64,000 bases of DNA, taken from NCBI RefSeq assembly GCF_946404925.1, contig NZ_CAMJFM010000006.1, positions 40,713 to 104,712 of the forward strand, given 5' to 3'. Position numbers and translations under genes: made by a program. Source of the DNA: an uncultured Prevotella sp. (GTDB lineage Bacteria > Bacteroidota > Bacteroidia > Bacteroidales > Bacteroidaceae). The notes beneath the pieces are model-generated. The model was given only the letters and a program-made list of their open reading frames with translations. It did not search any database and had not been told where the DNA came from. This document shows positions 21,695 to 30,334 of this stretch, piece by piece; position 1 is the first letter of the stretch, and every line of letters starts with the position of its first letter.

Positions 21695-23233
21695 ATGGAG
21701 AAACTTTTAGATTTATATAAGCAATGGAAGGGTGCTGAGCCGGCTAATGTTCAGCAGATTCCGGGCGGCGGAAGCAACCGCTCGTATTACCGACTGACGG
21801 ATAAGGACGGACAATCGATAGTGGGCGTAATCGGTACCAGTCGCGACGAAGACCACGCGTTTATCTACTTGACCAAGCATTTTAGCAGCTTGAAACTGCC
21901 TGTGCCACAGATACTTGCGGCCAGCGACGACCAGCTGCGATACCTGCAGACCGACCTGGGCAGCATGTCGCTATTCGATGCCATCCGAGGCGGACGCGAG
22001 GCGGGCGGACGATACACGCTGAAGGAGCAGGAGCTGCTGAAGCGCACCATACGCGAGTTGCCGAACATGCAGATGAACGGCGCACGCGGACTGGACTTCA
22101 AGAACTGCTATCCGCAGGCCGAGTTCGACGTAGACAGCGTGCTGTTCGACCTGAACTACTTTAAGTACTGCTTCCTGAAGGCTACGGAGATAGACTTCCA
22201 CGAGCTGAAGCTGGAGGCCGACTTCCGATTGATGGCGAAGGACCTGACATCGGAGACGAGCGACACATTCTTGTATCGCGACTTCCAGGCGCGCAACGTG
22301 ATGCTCGACCACGATGGCAACCCTTGGTTCATCGACTATCAGGGCGGCCGAAAGGGTCCGTACTACTACGATGTGGCATCATTCCTGTGGCAGGCCTCGG
22401 CAAAATATCCGCACAAACTGCGCCGCGAGCTGGTGTACGAGTACTACAACTCGCTGAAGGACTACATCGAGGTGCCCACGGTGCGCCACTTTGTAAACCG
22501 CCTGTCGCTCTTCGTGCTGTTCCGCACGCTGCAGGTGCTGGGAGCATACGGATTCCGCGGATACTTTGAGCAGAAAAAGCACTTTATCGAGTCGATACCG
22601 CCCGCCATACAGAACCTGCGCGAGCTGCTGGCATCGAGCACGCAGTTCCACTATCCTTATCTGATAGAGATTCTGCGCAAGCTGACCGAGCTGCCGCAGT
22701 TCCAGCAGATAGAGGCGGTGGCAAGTCGTGCCGATGGCTACAAGACGACCGATTTGAACCCCTACAAGGCTCACCCGCAGGACGGTCCGGCCACGTTCTC
22801 AAAGTACGATGCGCAGGGTCCGCTGGTGGTTAAGGTGTACAGTTTCTCGTATCGCAACGGCATACCCGAGGACGAGAGCGGCAACGGTGGCGGCTATGTG
22901 TTCGACTGCCGAAGCACGCACAACCCCGGCCGATATGAGCCGTACAAGAAGTTGACGGGTCTGGACGAGCCGGTGATACGATTCCTGGAGGATGATGGTG
23001 AGATACTGACGTTCCTGGACTCGGTGTATAAGTTGGCCGATAACCACGTGCGCCGTTATATACAGCGTGGATTCACGTCGTTGATGTTCTCGTTCGGTTG
23101 CACCGGCGGTCAGCATCGCTCGGTTTACTCAGCGCAGCACTTAGCCGAGCATATCCACGAAAAGTTCGGCATAGAAGTCCGCGTAGAGCACCGCGAGCAA
23201 AACATCACCCAGACGTTTACTGCAAAGGGATAA
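21695..23233 (+). CDS. APH-like phosphotransferase fused to RapZ C-terminal domain
   Basis: 512 aa. Residues 1 to about 330 are an aminoglycoside-phosphotransferase-like kinase fold: PGGGSNRSYYRLTDKDG as nucleotide loop, FLYRDFQARNVMLD as catalytic loop and WFIDYQGGRKG as metal site. After a 60-residue link the C-terminal part matches the RapZ C-domain (VKVYSFSYRNGIPEDESGNG, FDCRSTHNPGR, GCTGGQHRSVYSAQHLAE near residue 468). In enterobacteria the RapZ C-domain binds GlmZ/GlmY RNAs or a glucosamine metabolite. Here the P-loop N-domain of classic RapZ is replaced by an APH-type kinase, a Bacteroidota arrangement. A link to amino-sugar or cell-wall metabolism is inferred only. Confidence 0.88.
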   Translation: MEKLLDLYKQWKGAEPANVQQIPGGGSNRSYYRLTDKDGQSIVGVIGTSRDEDHAFIYLTKHFSSLKLPVPQILAASDDQLRYLQTDLGSMSLFDAIRGGREAGGRYTLKEQELLKRTIRELPNMQMNGARGLDFKNCYPQAEFDVDSVLFDLNYFKYCFLKATEIDFHELKLEADFRLMAKDLTSETSDTFLYRDFQARNVMLDHDGNPWFIDYQGGRKGPYYYDVASFLWQASAKYPHKLRRELVYEYYNSLKDYIEVPTVRHFVNRLSLFVLFRTLQVLGAYGFRGYFEQKKHFIESIPPAIQNLRELLASSTQFHYPYLIEILRKLTELPQFQQIEAVASRADGYKTTDLNPYKAHPQDGPATFSKYDAQGPLVVKVYSFSYRNGIPEDESGNGGGYVFDCRSTHNPGRYEPYKKLTGLDEPVIRFLEDDGEILTFLDSVYKLADNHVRRYIQRGFTSLMFSFGCTGGQHRSVYSAQHLAEHIHEKFGIEVRVEHREQNITQTFTAKG

Positions 23234-23249
23234 TTAGGCAGTTCTTTTA

Positions 23250-23393
23250 GGCACGAATTACACGAATTTCACGAATTTTATTTGGCACGGATTAACGCGG
23301 CTTTAATTAAAATTAAAAACACGGCCTTAGTTGCAATGCTAAAGCCGTGTTTCTTTATTAAATAAATTCGTGTTAATTCGCGTAATTCGTGCC
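23250..23393. repeat. type A repeat interleaved with a type B repeat
   Basis: Type A arms: GGCACGAATTACACGAATT (from 23250) and AATTCGCGTAATTCGTGCC (to 23393). A type B left arm begins inside it at 23284, while the type B right arm lies outside. Confidence 0.8.
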
Positions 23394-23453
23394 TAATAAT
23401 TTCTGCACATTAGCCGTGTCTCTTTAAAATAAAGAGCCGCGTTAATCCGTGCC
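23284..23453. repeat. type B repeat interleaved with a type A repeat
   Basis: Left arm GGCACGGATTAACGCGGC (from 23284), a central hairpin ACACGGCC...AGCCGTGT around 23319-23350, and right arm GCGTTAATCCGTGCC (to 23453). With the type A copy the order of arms is A-B-A-B. It lies between the convergent APH-RapZ and DUF5606 genes and may terminate both. Confidence 0.8.
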
Positions 23454-23460
23454 TAAAAAA

Positions 23461-23877
23461 CTACTCAGCACTCTCGGGCTCGGCGTCTTTGAAATCGGTG
23501 ATGCCGGCCTCGATGAGGATGTTGTACCAGGTGATGAGCTTCTTGATGTGGCTGTCCTTCACGCGATCCTGATCCCACTCGGGCAGAACCTTTGAGAAGT
23601 ACTCGTGCAGCTCGGCCGATGAAGCCTTCTTCTCGTTGATGCTGGCCTTCTTGCCACCCTCCAGGTTCTTCAGATTCTCGAGAACATCAGTCAGGGGCAC
23701 ATCATCGGTCTCGGTAAACATGGCGATGTCGCCAAGAGATGTGATACGATCGGTAGCAAAGGCAGGCATACGACGATGAGTAGCATCCAGAGCCTCTACT
23801 ATCAGATTGTTATTTCCGCGGGTAACCAGCTTGTAAAGTCCTGACTTACCGGCAATTGCTAAAATGGTTTGTTGCAT
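23461..23877 (-). CDS. DUF5606 family protein
   Basis: 138 aa, cytoplasmic, starting MQQTILAIAGKSGLYKLVTR. It matches DUF5606, a Bacteroidota family with an N-terminal beta-barrel-like part and a C-terminal helical part (DSHIKKLITWYNILIEAGIT). Its start overlaps the coaE stop by 19 nt, so it is the last gene of the nusB-yajC-ybbR-coaE-DUF5606 operon. Function unknown. Confidence 0.85.
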   Translation of the reverse strand: MQQTILAIAGKSGLYKLVTRGNNNLIVEALDATHRRMPAFATDRITSLGDIAMFTETDDVPLTDVLENLKNLEGGKKASINEKKASSAELHEYFSKVLPEWDQDRVKDSHIKKLITWYNILIEAGITDFKDAEPESAE

Positions 23878-24425
23878 TGTTCTATAATTTTAATTATTTG
23901 ATTTTCTAAATCCTTTTCGCCATCGTTTATCACCACAAAGTCGGCCTTGCTGGCCACCTCGTCCTGATTCATCTGGCGGTTCATCCAGTCGAGCGCTTTT
24001 TCGCGGCTGATGTTGTCGCGCTGCATCACGCGCTGTATGCGAACCTCCTTAGGCGCTACTACGGCCACCACCTTGTCTACCAGCTTATATGCGCCCGACT
24101 CGAAGAGTATGGCGCTCTCCATCCACTCCAGTCCGCTATCTTCGAAAAGCTCGAACACTGCGGGGTGCACAATGGCATCGATGGCCTTGGCGTTAGCTGG
24201 CGATGCCAGCAGAAACTGCGCTATAACAGCCTTGTTAAGCTCGCCGTCGGCAGTATAAGCATCGGGGCCTATCAGCTCGGTTATTTGCTGGCGTATAGGG
24301 GGCGCGTAACGCATCAATACCTTGGCTGCCGTGTCGCAATCGAACACCTCGATGCCGTGCTGCTCCAAGTATTTACATACATAGCTCTTACCGCTGCCTA
24401 TGCCGCCTGTGATACCTATCTTCAT
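23859..24425 (-). CDS. coaE: dephospho-CoA kinase
   Basis: Last step of coenzyme A synthesis. 188 aa from ATG 24423-24425 (MKIGITGGIGSGKSYVCKYL), which puts the P-loop GGIGSGKS at residues 7-14 as in the family. The frame is open 30 codons further upstream, but that part is shadow sequence inside ybbR. CoaE core motifs FDCDTAAK and HPAVFELFE are present. It overlaps ybbR by 4 nt (ATGA) and the downstream DUF5606 gene by 19 nt, indicating a tightly coupled operon. Confidence 0.95.
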   Translation of the reverse strand: MKIGITGGIGSGKSYVCKYLEQHGIEVFDCDTAAKVLMRYAPPIRQQITELIGPDAYTADGELNKAVIAQFLLASPANAKAIDAIVHPAVFELFEDSGLEWMESAILFESGAYKLVDKVVAVVAPKEVRIQRVMQRDNISREKALDWMNRQMNQDEVASKADFVVINDGEKDLENQIIKIIEQCNKPF

Positions 24426-25402
24426 TCCACGTCTTCTATCAGATAATCTACCATCGTGGTCTCCAGTCGCGTGCGTGATATGCCGCGGGGCACACTCTTC
24501 AGATAGATGTGGCACTTCTCGGTGGGGTGGTTGATGATATCGTTGTAATCGGCCACCACGGTAAAGTCGGAGGGCTTGAGATTACGATACACACTTACAC
24601 CCGTAACGAAGCTGATGTTGACCTTGGCGGGGAATGTGCGAAGATGCTTACCAACGGGCATGTTGATGGCCTTGATGGGTACACCCTCTATCTGTTCCTC
24701 GGTGAGCACATCGGTAAAGAATGTCACTCTCACGTGGTCGGGCACCATTTTTACGCCCTTAATCTTAGCCAACTCGCAGTTAGCGTTCAGCGTGTCGCGG
24801 AAGTTGGCATAGTTAAGCTGCTCGGTGTACACCACGTTGATGCTGTCCAGCTTCTCGTGCGATGCGTAGATGGTGACGCTGTCAGGACTGTAAGCCACGC
24901 GCGAGATGAAGAACATCTCTTCTGGCATCACGCGTCCGCTCCAGCGCACGGGCACCATCTTCTTAGCGCCGTAGTTGTAGTAGAACTCCAGCTTCTCGGG
25001 TTTCACGCTCGTAATGCGCGATCCGTTAGCCAACTGCTGATACACCAGCTTCTGAAGGTCGGATGCCATGATGACACCCGTGCCGTTGGGCCTAGAGTAG
25101 GTCTTGAAACTCACGTTCACCCGCTGCAGCACGTCGCCATACATATAAGTAAGCAGTGTGATACCCTTGTCGCGTATGGTCATGCGCACGGTGTCGGTCT
25201 CCTCGCTCGTCAGCACGGCATTCTTAGGCACGCCCACCACCGAAACCGGTATGGCGAACTCGTGCTCGTAAATCTGGTTGAGCGTGGTGAACAGCCAGAA
25301 GGCGCCCGAAAGTGCCAAAAAGAAAACGAATACCACGAACTCCTTATTAGCGCGGCTAAAAAGGAACATTTTTACATATCGCAGTACTCCGAATATCTTC
25401 AT
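24422..25402 (-). CDS. YbbR-like domain protein
   Basis: 326 aa. A short cytosolic N-terminus, one TM helix at about residues 22-42 (FVVFVFFLALSGAFWLFTTL), then an extracytoplasmic part built of YbbR-like beta domains. YbbR/CdaR proteins regulate the diadenylate cyclase CdaA in Firmicutes; no cdaA is nearby here. The start codon directly follows the yajC stop, and the end overlaps coaE, so it is in the nusB-yajC operon. Its role in Bacteroidota is not established. Confidence 0.88.
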   Translation of the reverse strand: MKIFGVLRYVKMFLFSRANKEFVVFVFFLALSGAFWLFTTLNQIYEHEFAIPVSVVGVPKNAVLTSEETDTVRMTIRDKGITLLTYMYGDVLQRVNVSFKTYSRPNGTGVIMASDLQKLVYQQLANGSRITSVKPEKLEFYYNYGAKKMVPVRWSGRVMPEEMFFISRVAYSPDSVTIYASHEKLDSINVVYTEQLNYANFRDTLNANCELAKIKGVKMVPDHVRVTFFTDVLTEEQIEGVPIKAINMPVGKHLRTFPAKVNISFVTGVSVYRNLKPSDFTVVADYNDIINHPTEKCHIYLKSVPRGISRTRLETTMVDYLIEDVE

Positions 25403-25720
25403 TTACTTGCTCTGAATGGTGCTGGCCATGTCTTTGTAAACAGAAGTCTTCTCGACAGTAACAACCACGTCGCGGGCAATCTTCACCTCAACGGTGTTCT
25501 TGGCCAGATCAACGCTCTTTACTGTGCCGTGGATACCGCCGCCTGTTACAACCTCGGTGCCCTCGGTAAGCTCGTTCTGGAACTTCTGAATCTCCTTCTG
25601 CTTCTTCTGCTGAGGACGGATCATGAAGAACCACATGATGGCAAAGATAGCCACCATCATGATAATCATACTCATGCCGCCTCCCTGTGCTGCCTGTGCA
25701 GCCAATACGATACTAGTCAT
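25403..25720 (-). CDS. yajC: Sec translocon accessory protein YajC
   Basis: 105 aa single-span inner-membrane protein. TM helix MSMIIMMVAIFAIMWFFMI at about residues 16-34, then RPQQKKQKEIQKFQNEL and the conserved EVVTGGGIHGTV segment. It associates with SecDF in protein export. It starts 8 nt inside the end of nusB, and its stop is directly followed by the ybbR start. Confidence 0.95.
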   Translation of the reverse strand: MTSIVLAAQAAQGGGMSMIIMMVAIFAIMWFFMIRPQQKKQKEIQKFQNELTEGTEVVTGGGIHGTVKSVDLAKNTVEVKIARDVVVTVEKTSVYKDMASTIQSK

Positions 25721-26699
25721 TTTTCTTAGTTATTTGTTTACGGGGTTTAAATTCTTTCTTCTCTTTCTTAGGCTCGATGAACTTAGCCAATCGGCCACTT
25801 GCTACCAAGCTGCGAGCGATGGCGTCGAGCATACCATTGATGTAGCCGGCGCTCTTTGGGGTAGAGTAGAACTTGGCTATCTCTACATACTCGTTGATGG
25901 TAACGCTGATGGGGATGTTTGGCAGGGTCATCATCTCGGCGATGGCAATCTGCATCAGGATGATATCCATGAATGCCAGGCGCGAGAAGTCCCAGTTGCG
26001 CGAAGCCTCGCTCATGGCGCGCTGATACTCGTCGGCATTCAGAATGGCCGCACGGAATATCTTGCGAGCAAAGTCCTTCTCTTCCTCGCTGTCCCACTCC
26101 TGCAGCAGCTCCTGCTTAGCGCCGTTCTGCTCCTCAAAGCGCTTAATGGTCTTAAGCACAAAGGTGTCTACGATGGTCTTGTCGTCGTTCCAATAGAGGC
26201 TCATGTCCTCGAGGATAGCGTCGATCTCGTCGTTGTCTTGTATGAATGTGCGATACAGCTTGCGCCACAGTTCGCGGTCGGCATCGTAGCTGTCGTCGGT
26301 ACTGTTCATGTAATCCTGATAGATGTCGCTCTGCTCAATCTTCTCCAGCAGCGATGAAACGAATGCGGCATTCTCATCCCATCCGCTCTTCTGAGTGCTC
26401 ATAAAGTCCTGAAGCTGCTTATTCTCGGCCAGCTGGATAGCAAAACGGTTGAACACGAATTTCTGTGATGGTTCGGCTGTACCCTCGCGCTTGGCTCTCT
26501 GTACCAGCACCTCGTTGCGGCGTGCGGCTTCCTTATTGACGGCTACCATGAGCGCCAACATGTAGTTGTAGAGGTCATAAGCTTTCGAGAGACTGAAAAA
26601 TAATTCCTTTTCAGCCGTGTCGATGTTCTTGTTACCGTTTTGATAGTAAGCATAGGTTAACTGAACAATCTTGATTCTAATAATTTCTCTGTTAATCAT
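25713..26699 (-). CDS. nusB: transcription antitermination factor NusB, long form
   Basis: 328 aa, about twice the size of E. coli NusB, as usual in Bacteroidota. The NusB domain lies in the C-terminal half (DFARKIFRAAILNADEYQRA, then LAFMDIILMQIAIAEMMTLP, VTINEYVEIAKFYSTPKSAG, FINGMLD-like end). The N-terminal 150 residues are a helical extension. A lysine-rich tail follows. It binds BoxA RNA with S10 during rRNA transcription. Its -7 box TAATTTTG is at 26776-26783 (minus strand), divergent from rplY. Confidence 0.93.
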   Translation of the reverse strand: MINREIIRIKIVQLTYAYYQNGNKNIDTAEKELFFSLSKAYDLYNYMLALMVAVNKEAARRNEVLVQRAKREGTAEPSQKFVFNRFAIQLAENKQLQDFMSTQKSGWDENAAFVSSLLEKIEQSDIYQDYMNSTDDSYDADRELWRKLYRTFIQDNDEIDAILEDMSLYWNDDKTIVDTFVLKTIKRFEEQNGAKQELLQEWDSEEEKDFARKIFRAAILNADEYQRAMSEASRNWDFSRLAFMDIILMQIAIAEMMTLPNIPISVTINEYVEIAKFYSTPKSAGYINGMLDAIARSLVASGRLAKFIEPKKEKKEFKPRKQITKKND

Positions 26700-26843
26700 C
26701 TCACTTGATGTTTTTTTGTATTTACCTTATTATATATATATTATAAAACGCTACCTCTGAGCGCATTTTCGGGTGCAAAATTACTAAAAAACGCCGAACT
26801 CTGCAAGAAAAATACAGAAATTTGTGGTTTTTTAGCCAAAATC

Positions 26844-26875
26844 CTTGGTTGGTAACAAAAAAAGTAGTACCTTTG
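26844..26875 (+). promoter_or_regulatory. promoter of rplY
   Basis: CTTG 26844-26847, a 20-nt spacer, TACCTTTG 26868-26875. The leader is about 85 nt, enough for regulation. Confidence 0.65.
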
Positions 26876-26968
26876 CACCGCTTTTTCGGATAGGTATGTC
26901 CGGATTCGTGTGATGGCGAATTAAGCAAAACGTAATTTTTAACAACTTAATTTAGAGTAACACAAATT

Positions 26969-27565
26969 ATGAAAGAAATTAGCGTAAGTGGCCAGAAGCG
27001 TGCCACAACCGGCAAGAAAGCCACCAAGGAAATGCGTAAGGAAGGTCTTGTGCCTTGTAACCTTTACGGTGAGAAGAAGGGTGAGAATGGTGCACCAGAG
27101 GCTCTGGCATTTGCTATCCCAGCATCACAGCTCCGTCGTGTAGTTTATTCACCCGACGTTTACGTTGTAAACATCACCATCGACGGCGAGGCTCACAAGG
27201 CTGTTATGAAGGAGCTCCAGTTCCACCCAACAACAGATGCTCTGCTGCACGTAGACTTCTACGAGGTAAATGAGGAGAAGCCAATCACAATTGGTATTCC
27301 TGTTAAGCTCGTTGGTCACGCTCAGGGTGTTCGCGATGGTGGTCGTCTGAGCCAGGCTGTTCGCACACTGAACGTTACAGCTCCTTACAAGCAGATTCCT
27401 GAGGTTCTGAATGTAGACGTAACCGAGCTGAAGCTTGGTAAGGCTATCAAGGTAGCTGAGCTCAACTTCGAGGGTCTGCAGATTGCAACTCCTGCTCAGG
27501 TTGTTGTATGCTCAGTTAAGGCTACACGTGCTTCTCGTTCTGCAGCTGCCCAGGCTGCTGAGTAA
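26969..27565 (+). CDS. rplY: 50S ribosomal protein L25/Ctc
   Basis: 198 aa, the long Ctc form: an N-terminal L25 domain (GQKRATTGKKATKEMRKEG, then VPCNLYG) that binds 5S rRNA and a C-terminal TL5-type beta domain (VKLVGHAQGVRDGGRL). It ends with a short Ala-rich tail. The pth gene follows after 20 nt, a conserved rplY-pth pairing. Confidence 0.96.
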   Translation: MKEISVSGQKRATTGKKATKEMRKEGLVPCNLYGEKKGENGAPEALAFAIPASQLRRVVYSPDVYVVNITIDGEAHKAVMKELQFHPTTDALLHVDFYEVNEEKPITIGIPVKLVGHAQGVRDGGRLSQAVRTLNVTAPYKQIPEVLNVDVTELKLGKAIKVAELNFEGLQIATPAQVVVCSVKATRASRSAAAQAAE

Positions 27566-27585
27566 TTTATCTAATTCGTTAGTGA

Positions 27586-28158
27586 ATGGATAAATTCTTG
27601 ATTGTTGGACTGGGAAACATCGGCGACGAGTACGAGAACACCCGCCACAATACAGGCTTTATGGTATTGGATGCTTTTGCTAAGGCATCCAATATTGTTT
27701 TTGCCGATAAGCGCTACGGCTTTGTGGCCGAGACATCGCTCAAGGGGCGTAAGGTGATACTGCTGAAACCATCTACCTACATGAACCTGAGCGGAAACGC
27801 CGTGCGCTACTGGCTGAATCAGGAGAAGATTGACCAGAGCCGACTGCTGGTTATCAGCGACGATGTGGCTCTGCCGCTTGGCGCATTCCGACTGAAGGCG
27901 GGTGGATCGAACGGCGGACACAACGGCTTGGGACATATCCAGCAACTGATAGGTCAGAACTACGCCCGACTGCGTATGGGCATCGGCAACGATTTTCCAC
28001 GCGGCATGCAGGTTGACTGGGTACTCGGAAAGTACGACGAGGAGGATATGAAAACCCTGCAACCAAGCATCGACACCGCTTGCGAAATCATCAAGAGTTT
28101 TGTGCTGGCCGGCATCGACTTGACGATGAACCAGTACAACAAACTCGGCAAGAAATGA
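27586..28158 (+). CDS. pth: peptidyl-tRNA hydrolase
   Basis: Cleaves peptidyl-tRNA released by stalled ribosomes. 190 aa with [20 protein letters not shown] (3-22, including the catalytic His region), [10 protein letters not shown] and [10 protein letters not shown], all intact. The downstream gap carries TGACAAATGACA-type simple repeats (28155-28187), then the S4 gene. A 196-codon antisense frame over it is a shadow. Confidence 0.96.
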   Translation: MDKFLIVGLGNIGDEYENTRHNTGFMVLDAFAKASNIVFADKRYGFVAETSLKGRKVILLKPSTYMNLSGNAVRYWLNQEKIDQSRLLVISDDVALPLGAFRLKAGGSNGGHNGLGHIQQLIGQNYARLRMGIGNDFPRGMQVDWVLGKYDEEDMKTLQPSIDTACEIIKSFVLAGIDLTMNQYNKLGKK

Positions 28159-28199
28159 CAAATGACACGATGACAGATGACATTAAGGTGGTAAAGTAA

Positions 28200-28580
28200 A
28201 TGGAAGAAGCAAGAATTGATAAATGGCTGTGGGCCGCGCGAATCTTCAAGACTCGCACGATAGCCGCCGACGCATGCAAGAACGGACGCGTCACCATCGA
28301 AGGGGTGAACGTAAAGCCATCGCGCATGGTGAAGGTGGGCGAGACCGTGAGCGTGCGCAAGCCACCCATCACTTACTCGTTCCGCATACTTAAAACCATC
28401 GAACAGAGGGTTGGGGCAAAACTTCTGCCAGAGATATACGAAAACGTAACTGCCCCCGAGCAGTACGAACTGCTGGAGATGACCCGCATTAGCGGATTTG
28501 TGGATCGCGCACGCGGTACAGGCCGCCCCACGAAGAAGGACCGCCGCAGTCTCGACGCATTTATCAACGACATGGAATAG
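28200..28580 (+). CDS. S4-domain RNA-binding protein, Hsp15-like
   Basis: 126 aa with an N-terminal S4 domain: MEEARIDKWLWAARIFKTRT at residues 1-20, NGRVTIEGVNVKPSRMVKVG following. The basic C-terminus has GTGRPTKKDRRSLDAF, as in Hsp15 proteins, which rescue aborted 50S subunits carrying peptidyl-tRNA. That role fits its place after pth. Single domain, no pseudouridine synthase part. Confidence 0.92.
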   Translation: MEEARIDKWLWAARIFKTRTIAADACKNGRVTIEGVNVKPSRMVKVGETVSVRKPPITYSFRILKTIEQRVGAKLLPEIYENVTAPEQYELLEMTRISGFVDRARGTGRPTKKDRRSLDAFINDME

Positions 28581-28600
28581 AAATCTAATCATTAAAGGCA

Positions 28601-29593
28601 ATGACACTGATTAACATCGGATTCATCATCATTGGCGTGGCTCTCATCATCTGGGGTGCCGACCGCCTTACTGAGGGAGCATCGTCTCTGGCTCGCGGCA
28701 TGCGAGTGCCCGAGATTGTAATCGGACTCACCATCGTGGCCGCAGGAACATCGGCGCCCGAGCTGTTTGTGAGTTTGGTGTCGGCCTTGAAGGGTACATC
28801 CGACCTTGCCGTGGGTAACGTGATAGGTTCAAACATCTTCAACACCCTGCTCATTGTGGGCTGTTCGGCAGCCGTGGCACCAATAGCTGTGGCTCCAGGC
28901 ACAGTGAAAAAGGATATTCCTTTCGCCATCGGTGCATCGATGCTGTTCTTCATCTTGTGTTTCGACGACATGAGCTCGCCCCACCTTTGGGGTAACCAGG
29001 TCAGTCGTCAGGACGGATTGATACTGCTGGTGGGATTCCTTGGATTCATGTTCTACACCTTCCGCATGGCCATCAGTTCGGGTCAGTTGAAGCTGCGCGA
29101 GGAAGAGCTGGGTGTGGAGCCCGTAAAGGAGCCCCGCGACTACTCGCACCTGTGGCAGAATCTGGCGTGGATCATCATCGGTCTGGCATGTCTCATCGGC
29201 GGTAGTAATTTGTTTGTTGATGCCGCTACCTATGTGGCTCATCGCTTCGGCATCCGCCAGAGCATCGTAGGACTCACCATCGTGGCCGGAGGTACATCGC
29301 TACCCGAACTCGCCACCAGTGTAGTTGCTGCATATAAAGGTCGTTCGGCCATCGCAATAGGTAATGTGATAGGTTCGAATGTGTTTAATATTCTGCTGAT
29401 ACTTGGTGTTACCGCCGTGGTTCACCCCATGCGCATCATGGGTATCACCATCGTCGACCTGATGATGATGCTGATAAGTATCGGCATGATGTGGCTTTTT
29501 GCAATAACCAAGTACTATGTGTCGCGCAGAGAAGGATGGCTGCTTATTCTGACGTTCGCGGCATACATGGGTTGGTTAATATATTTATTATAA
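28601..29593 (+). CDS. calcium/sodium antiporter, CaCA family
   Basis: 330 aa inner-membrane protein with ten hydrophobic spans in two inverted halves. Each half carries an alpha-repeat: GTSAPELFVSLV with AVGNVIGSNIFNTLLIVG in the first, GTSLPELATSVV with AIGNVIGSNVFNILLILG in the second. The acidic ion-binding Glu in PEL is present in both. Closest in layout to YrbG-type antiporters. The stop TAA lies 8 nt before the preQ1 aptamer of the next gene. Confidence 0.95.
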   Translation: MTLINIGFIIIGVALIIWGADRLTEGASSLARGMRVPEIVIGLTIVAAGTSAPELFVSLVSALKGTSDLAVGNVIGSNIFNTLLIVGCSAAVAPIAVAPGTVKKDIPFAIGASMLFFILCFDDMSSPHLWGNQVSRQDGLILLVGFLGFMFYTFRMAISSGQLKLREEELGVEPVKEPRDYSHLWQNLAWIIIGLACLIGGSNLFVDAATYVAHRFGIRQSIVGLTIVAGGTSLPELATSVVAAYKGRSAIAIGNVIGSNVFNILLILGVTAVVHPMRIMGITIVDLMMMLISIGMMWLFAITKYYVSRREGWLLILTFAAYMGWLIYLL

Positions 29594-29601
29594 CGGATAA
29601 C

Positions 29602-29635
29602 AGGGGTACTTGAACACCCCCTTTAAAAAAACAAG
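29602..29635 (+). ncRNA. preQ1-I riboswitch
   Basis: P1 stem AGGGG (29602-29606) with CCCCT (29618-29622), an 11-nt loop UACUUGAACAC, and an A-rich tail ending CAAG (29632-29635). Loop bases CUUG (29609-29612) can pair with the tail CAAG, giving the H-type pseudoknot of class I preQ1 aptamers. The tail ends 3 nt before the ATG of the transporter, so ligand binding should block ribosome access. The two downstream genes handle queuosine precursors, which agrees with the ligand. Confidence 0.85.
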
Positions 29636-29638
29636 AAA

Positions 29639-30334
29639 ATGGAAAAATTAAAAGACAATCAGAGGATTAGTGTGCTGTTTATGTTTTACGGCATACTGTT
29701 TTGCGTGTGCCTGATTACGGCAAACGTATTGGAGACAAAACAGATTTCGTTCGGACCTGCTAACATGACGGCCGGTCTCATCGTGTTCCCCGTTAGCTAC
29801 ATCATCAACGATGTGGTGTGCGAGGTGTGGGGATATCGCAGAACCCGACTGCTCATCTGGATGGGATTCGCCATGAACTTTATGTTCGTAGTGTTTGGCG
29901 CCATCGCCGACTGGATTCCAGGTGCTGCATACTGGCATGGTGAAGAGGGATTCCATCAGATTTTCGGTCTGGCACCGCGTATCGCCGGAGCATCATTCTT
30001 GGCATTCCTGGCAGGTTCGTTTATCAATGCTTATGTGATGAGTAAGATGAAGCTGTCGTCAGACGGTAAGAACTTCTCGCTGCGTGCGGTGATGAGTACC
30101 ATCTTTGGCGAGTTGACCGACTCTGTCATCTTCTTCCCCTTGGCATTGGGAGGTGTAATCCCCTGGGAGGAGATGCCATCGCTGGTCATCACTCAGGTAA
30201 CGCTGAAGACTATCTACGAGATCGTTGCACTGCCAATCACCATCCGCGTGGTAAGCTTCACTAAGAAGCACGACAACGAGGATGTGTTTGATACGGATGT
30301 GGCATATAACATATTTAAGGTTAAGGAGTTATGA
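29639..30334 (+). CDS. queuosine precursor transporter (YhhQ/QPTR family)
   Basis: 231 aa with about six hydrophobic spans; it takes up preQ0/preQ1 or related 7-deazaguanines. Family features seen: [17 protein letters not shown] near the start, [20 protein letters not shown] in the middle and [17 protein letters not shown]. It overlaps queF by ATGA and lies directly behind a preQ1-I aptamer. The 5' leader after the antiporter stop is 45 nt and consists of little else than the aptamer. Confidence 0.93.
   Translation: MEKLKDNQRISVLFMFYGILFCVCLITANVLETKQISFGPANMTAGLIVFPVSYIINDVVCEVWGYRRTRLLIWMGFAMNFMFVVFGAIADWIPGAAYWHGEEGFHQIFGLAPRIAGASFLAFLAGSFINAYVMSKMKLSSDGKNFSLRAVMSTIFGELTDSVIFFPLALGGVIPWEEMPSLVITQVTLKTIYEIVALPITIRVVSFTKKHDNEDVFDTDVAYNIFKVKEL

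Noticed and set aside
24509..25729. 406-codon open frame on the plus strand
   Set aside because: Antisense across ybbR and yajC, both well supported.
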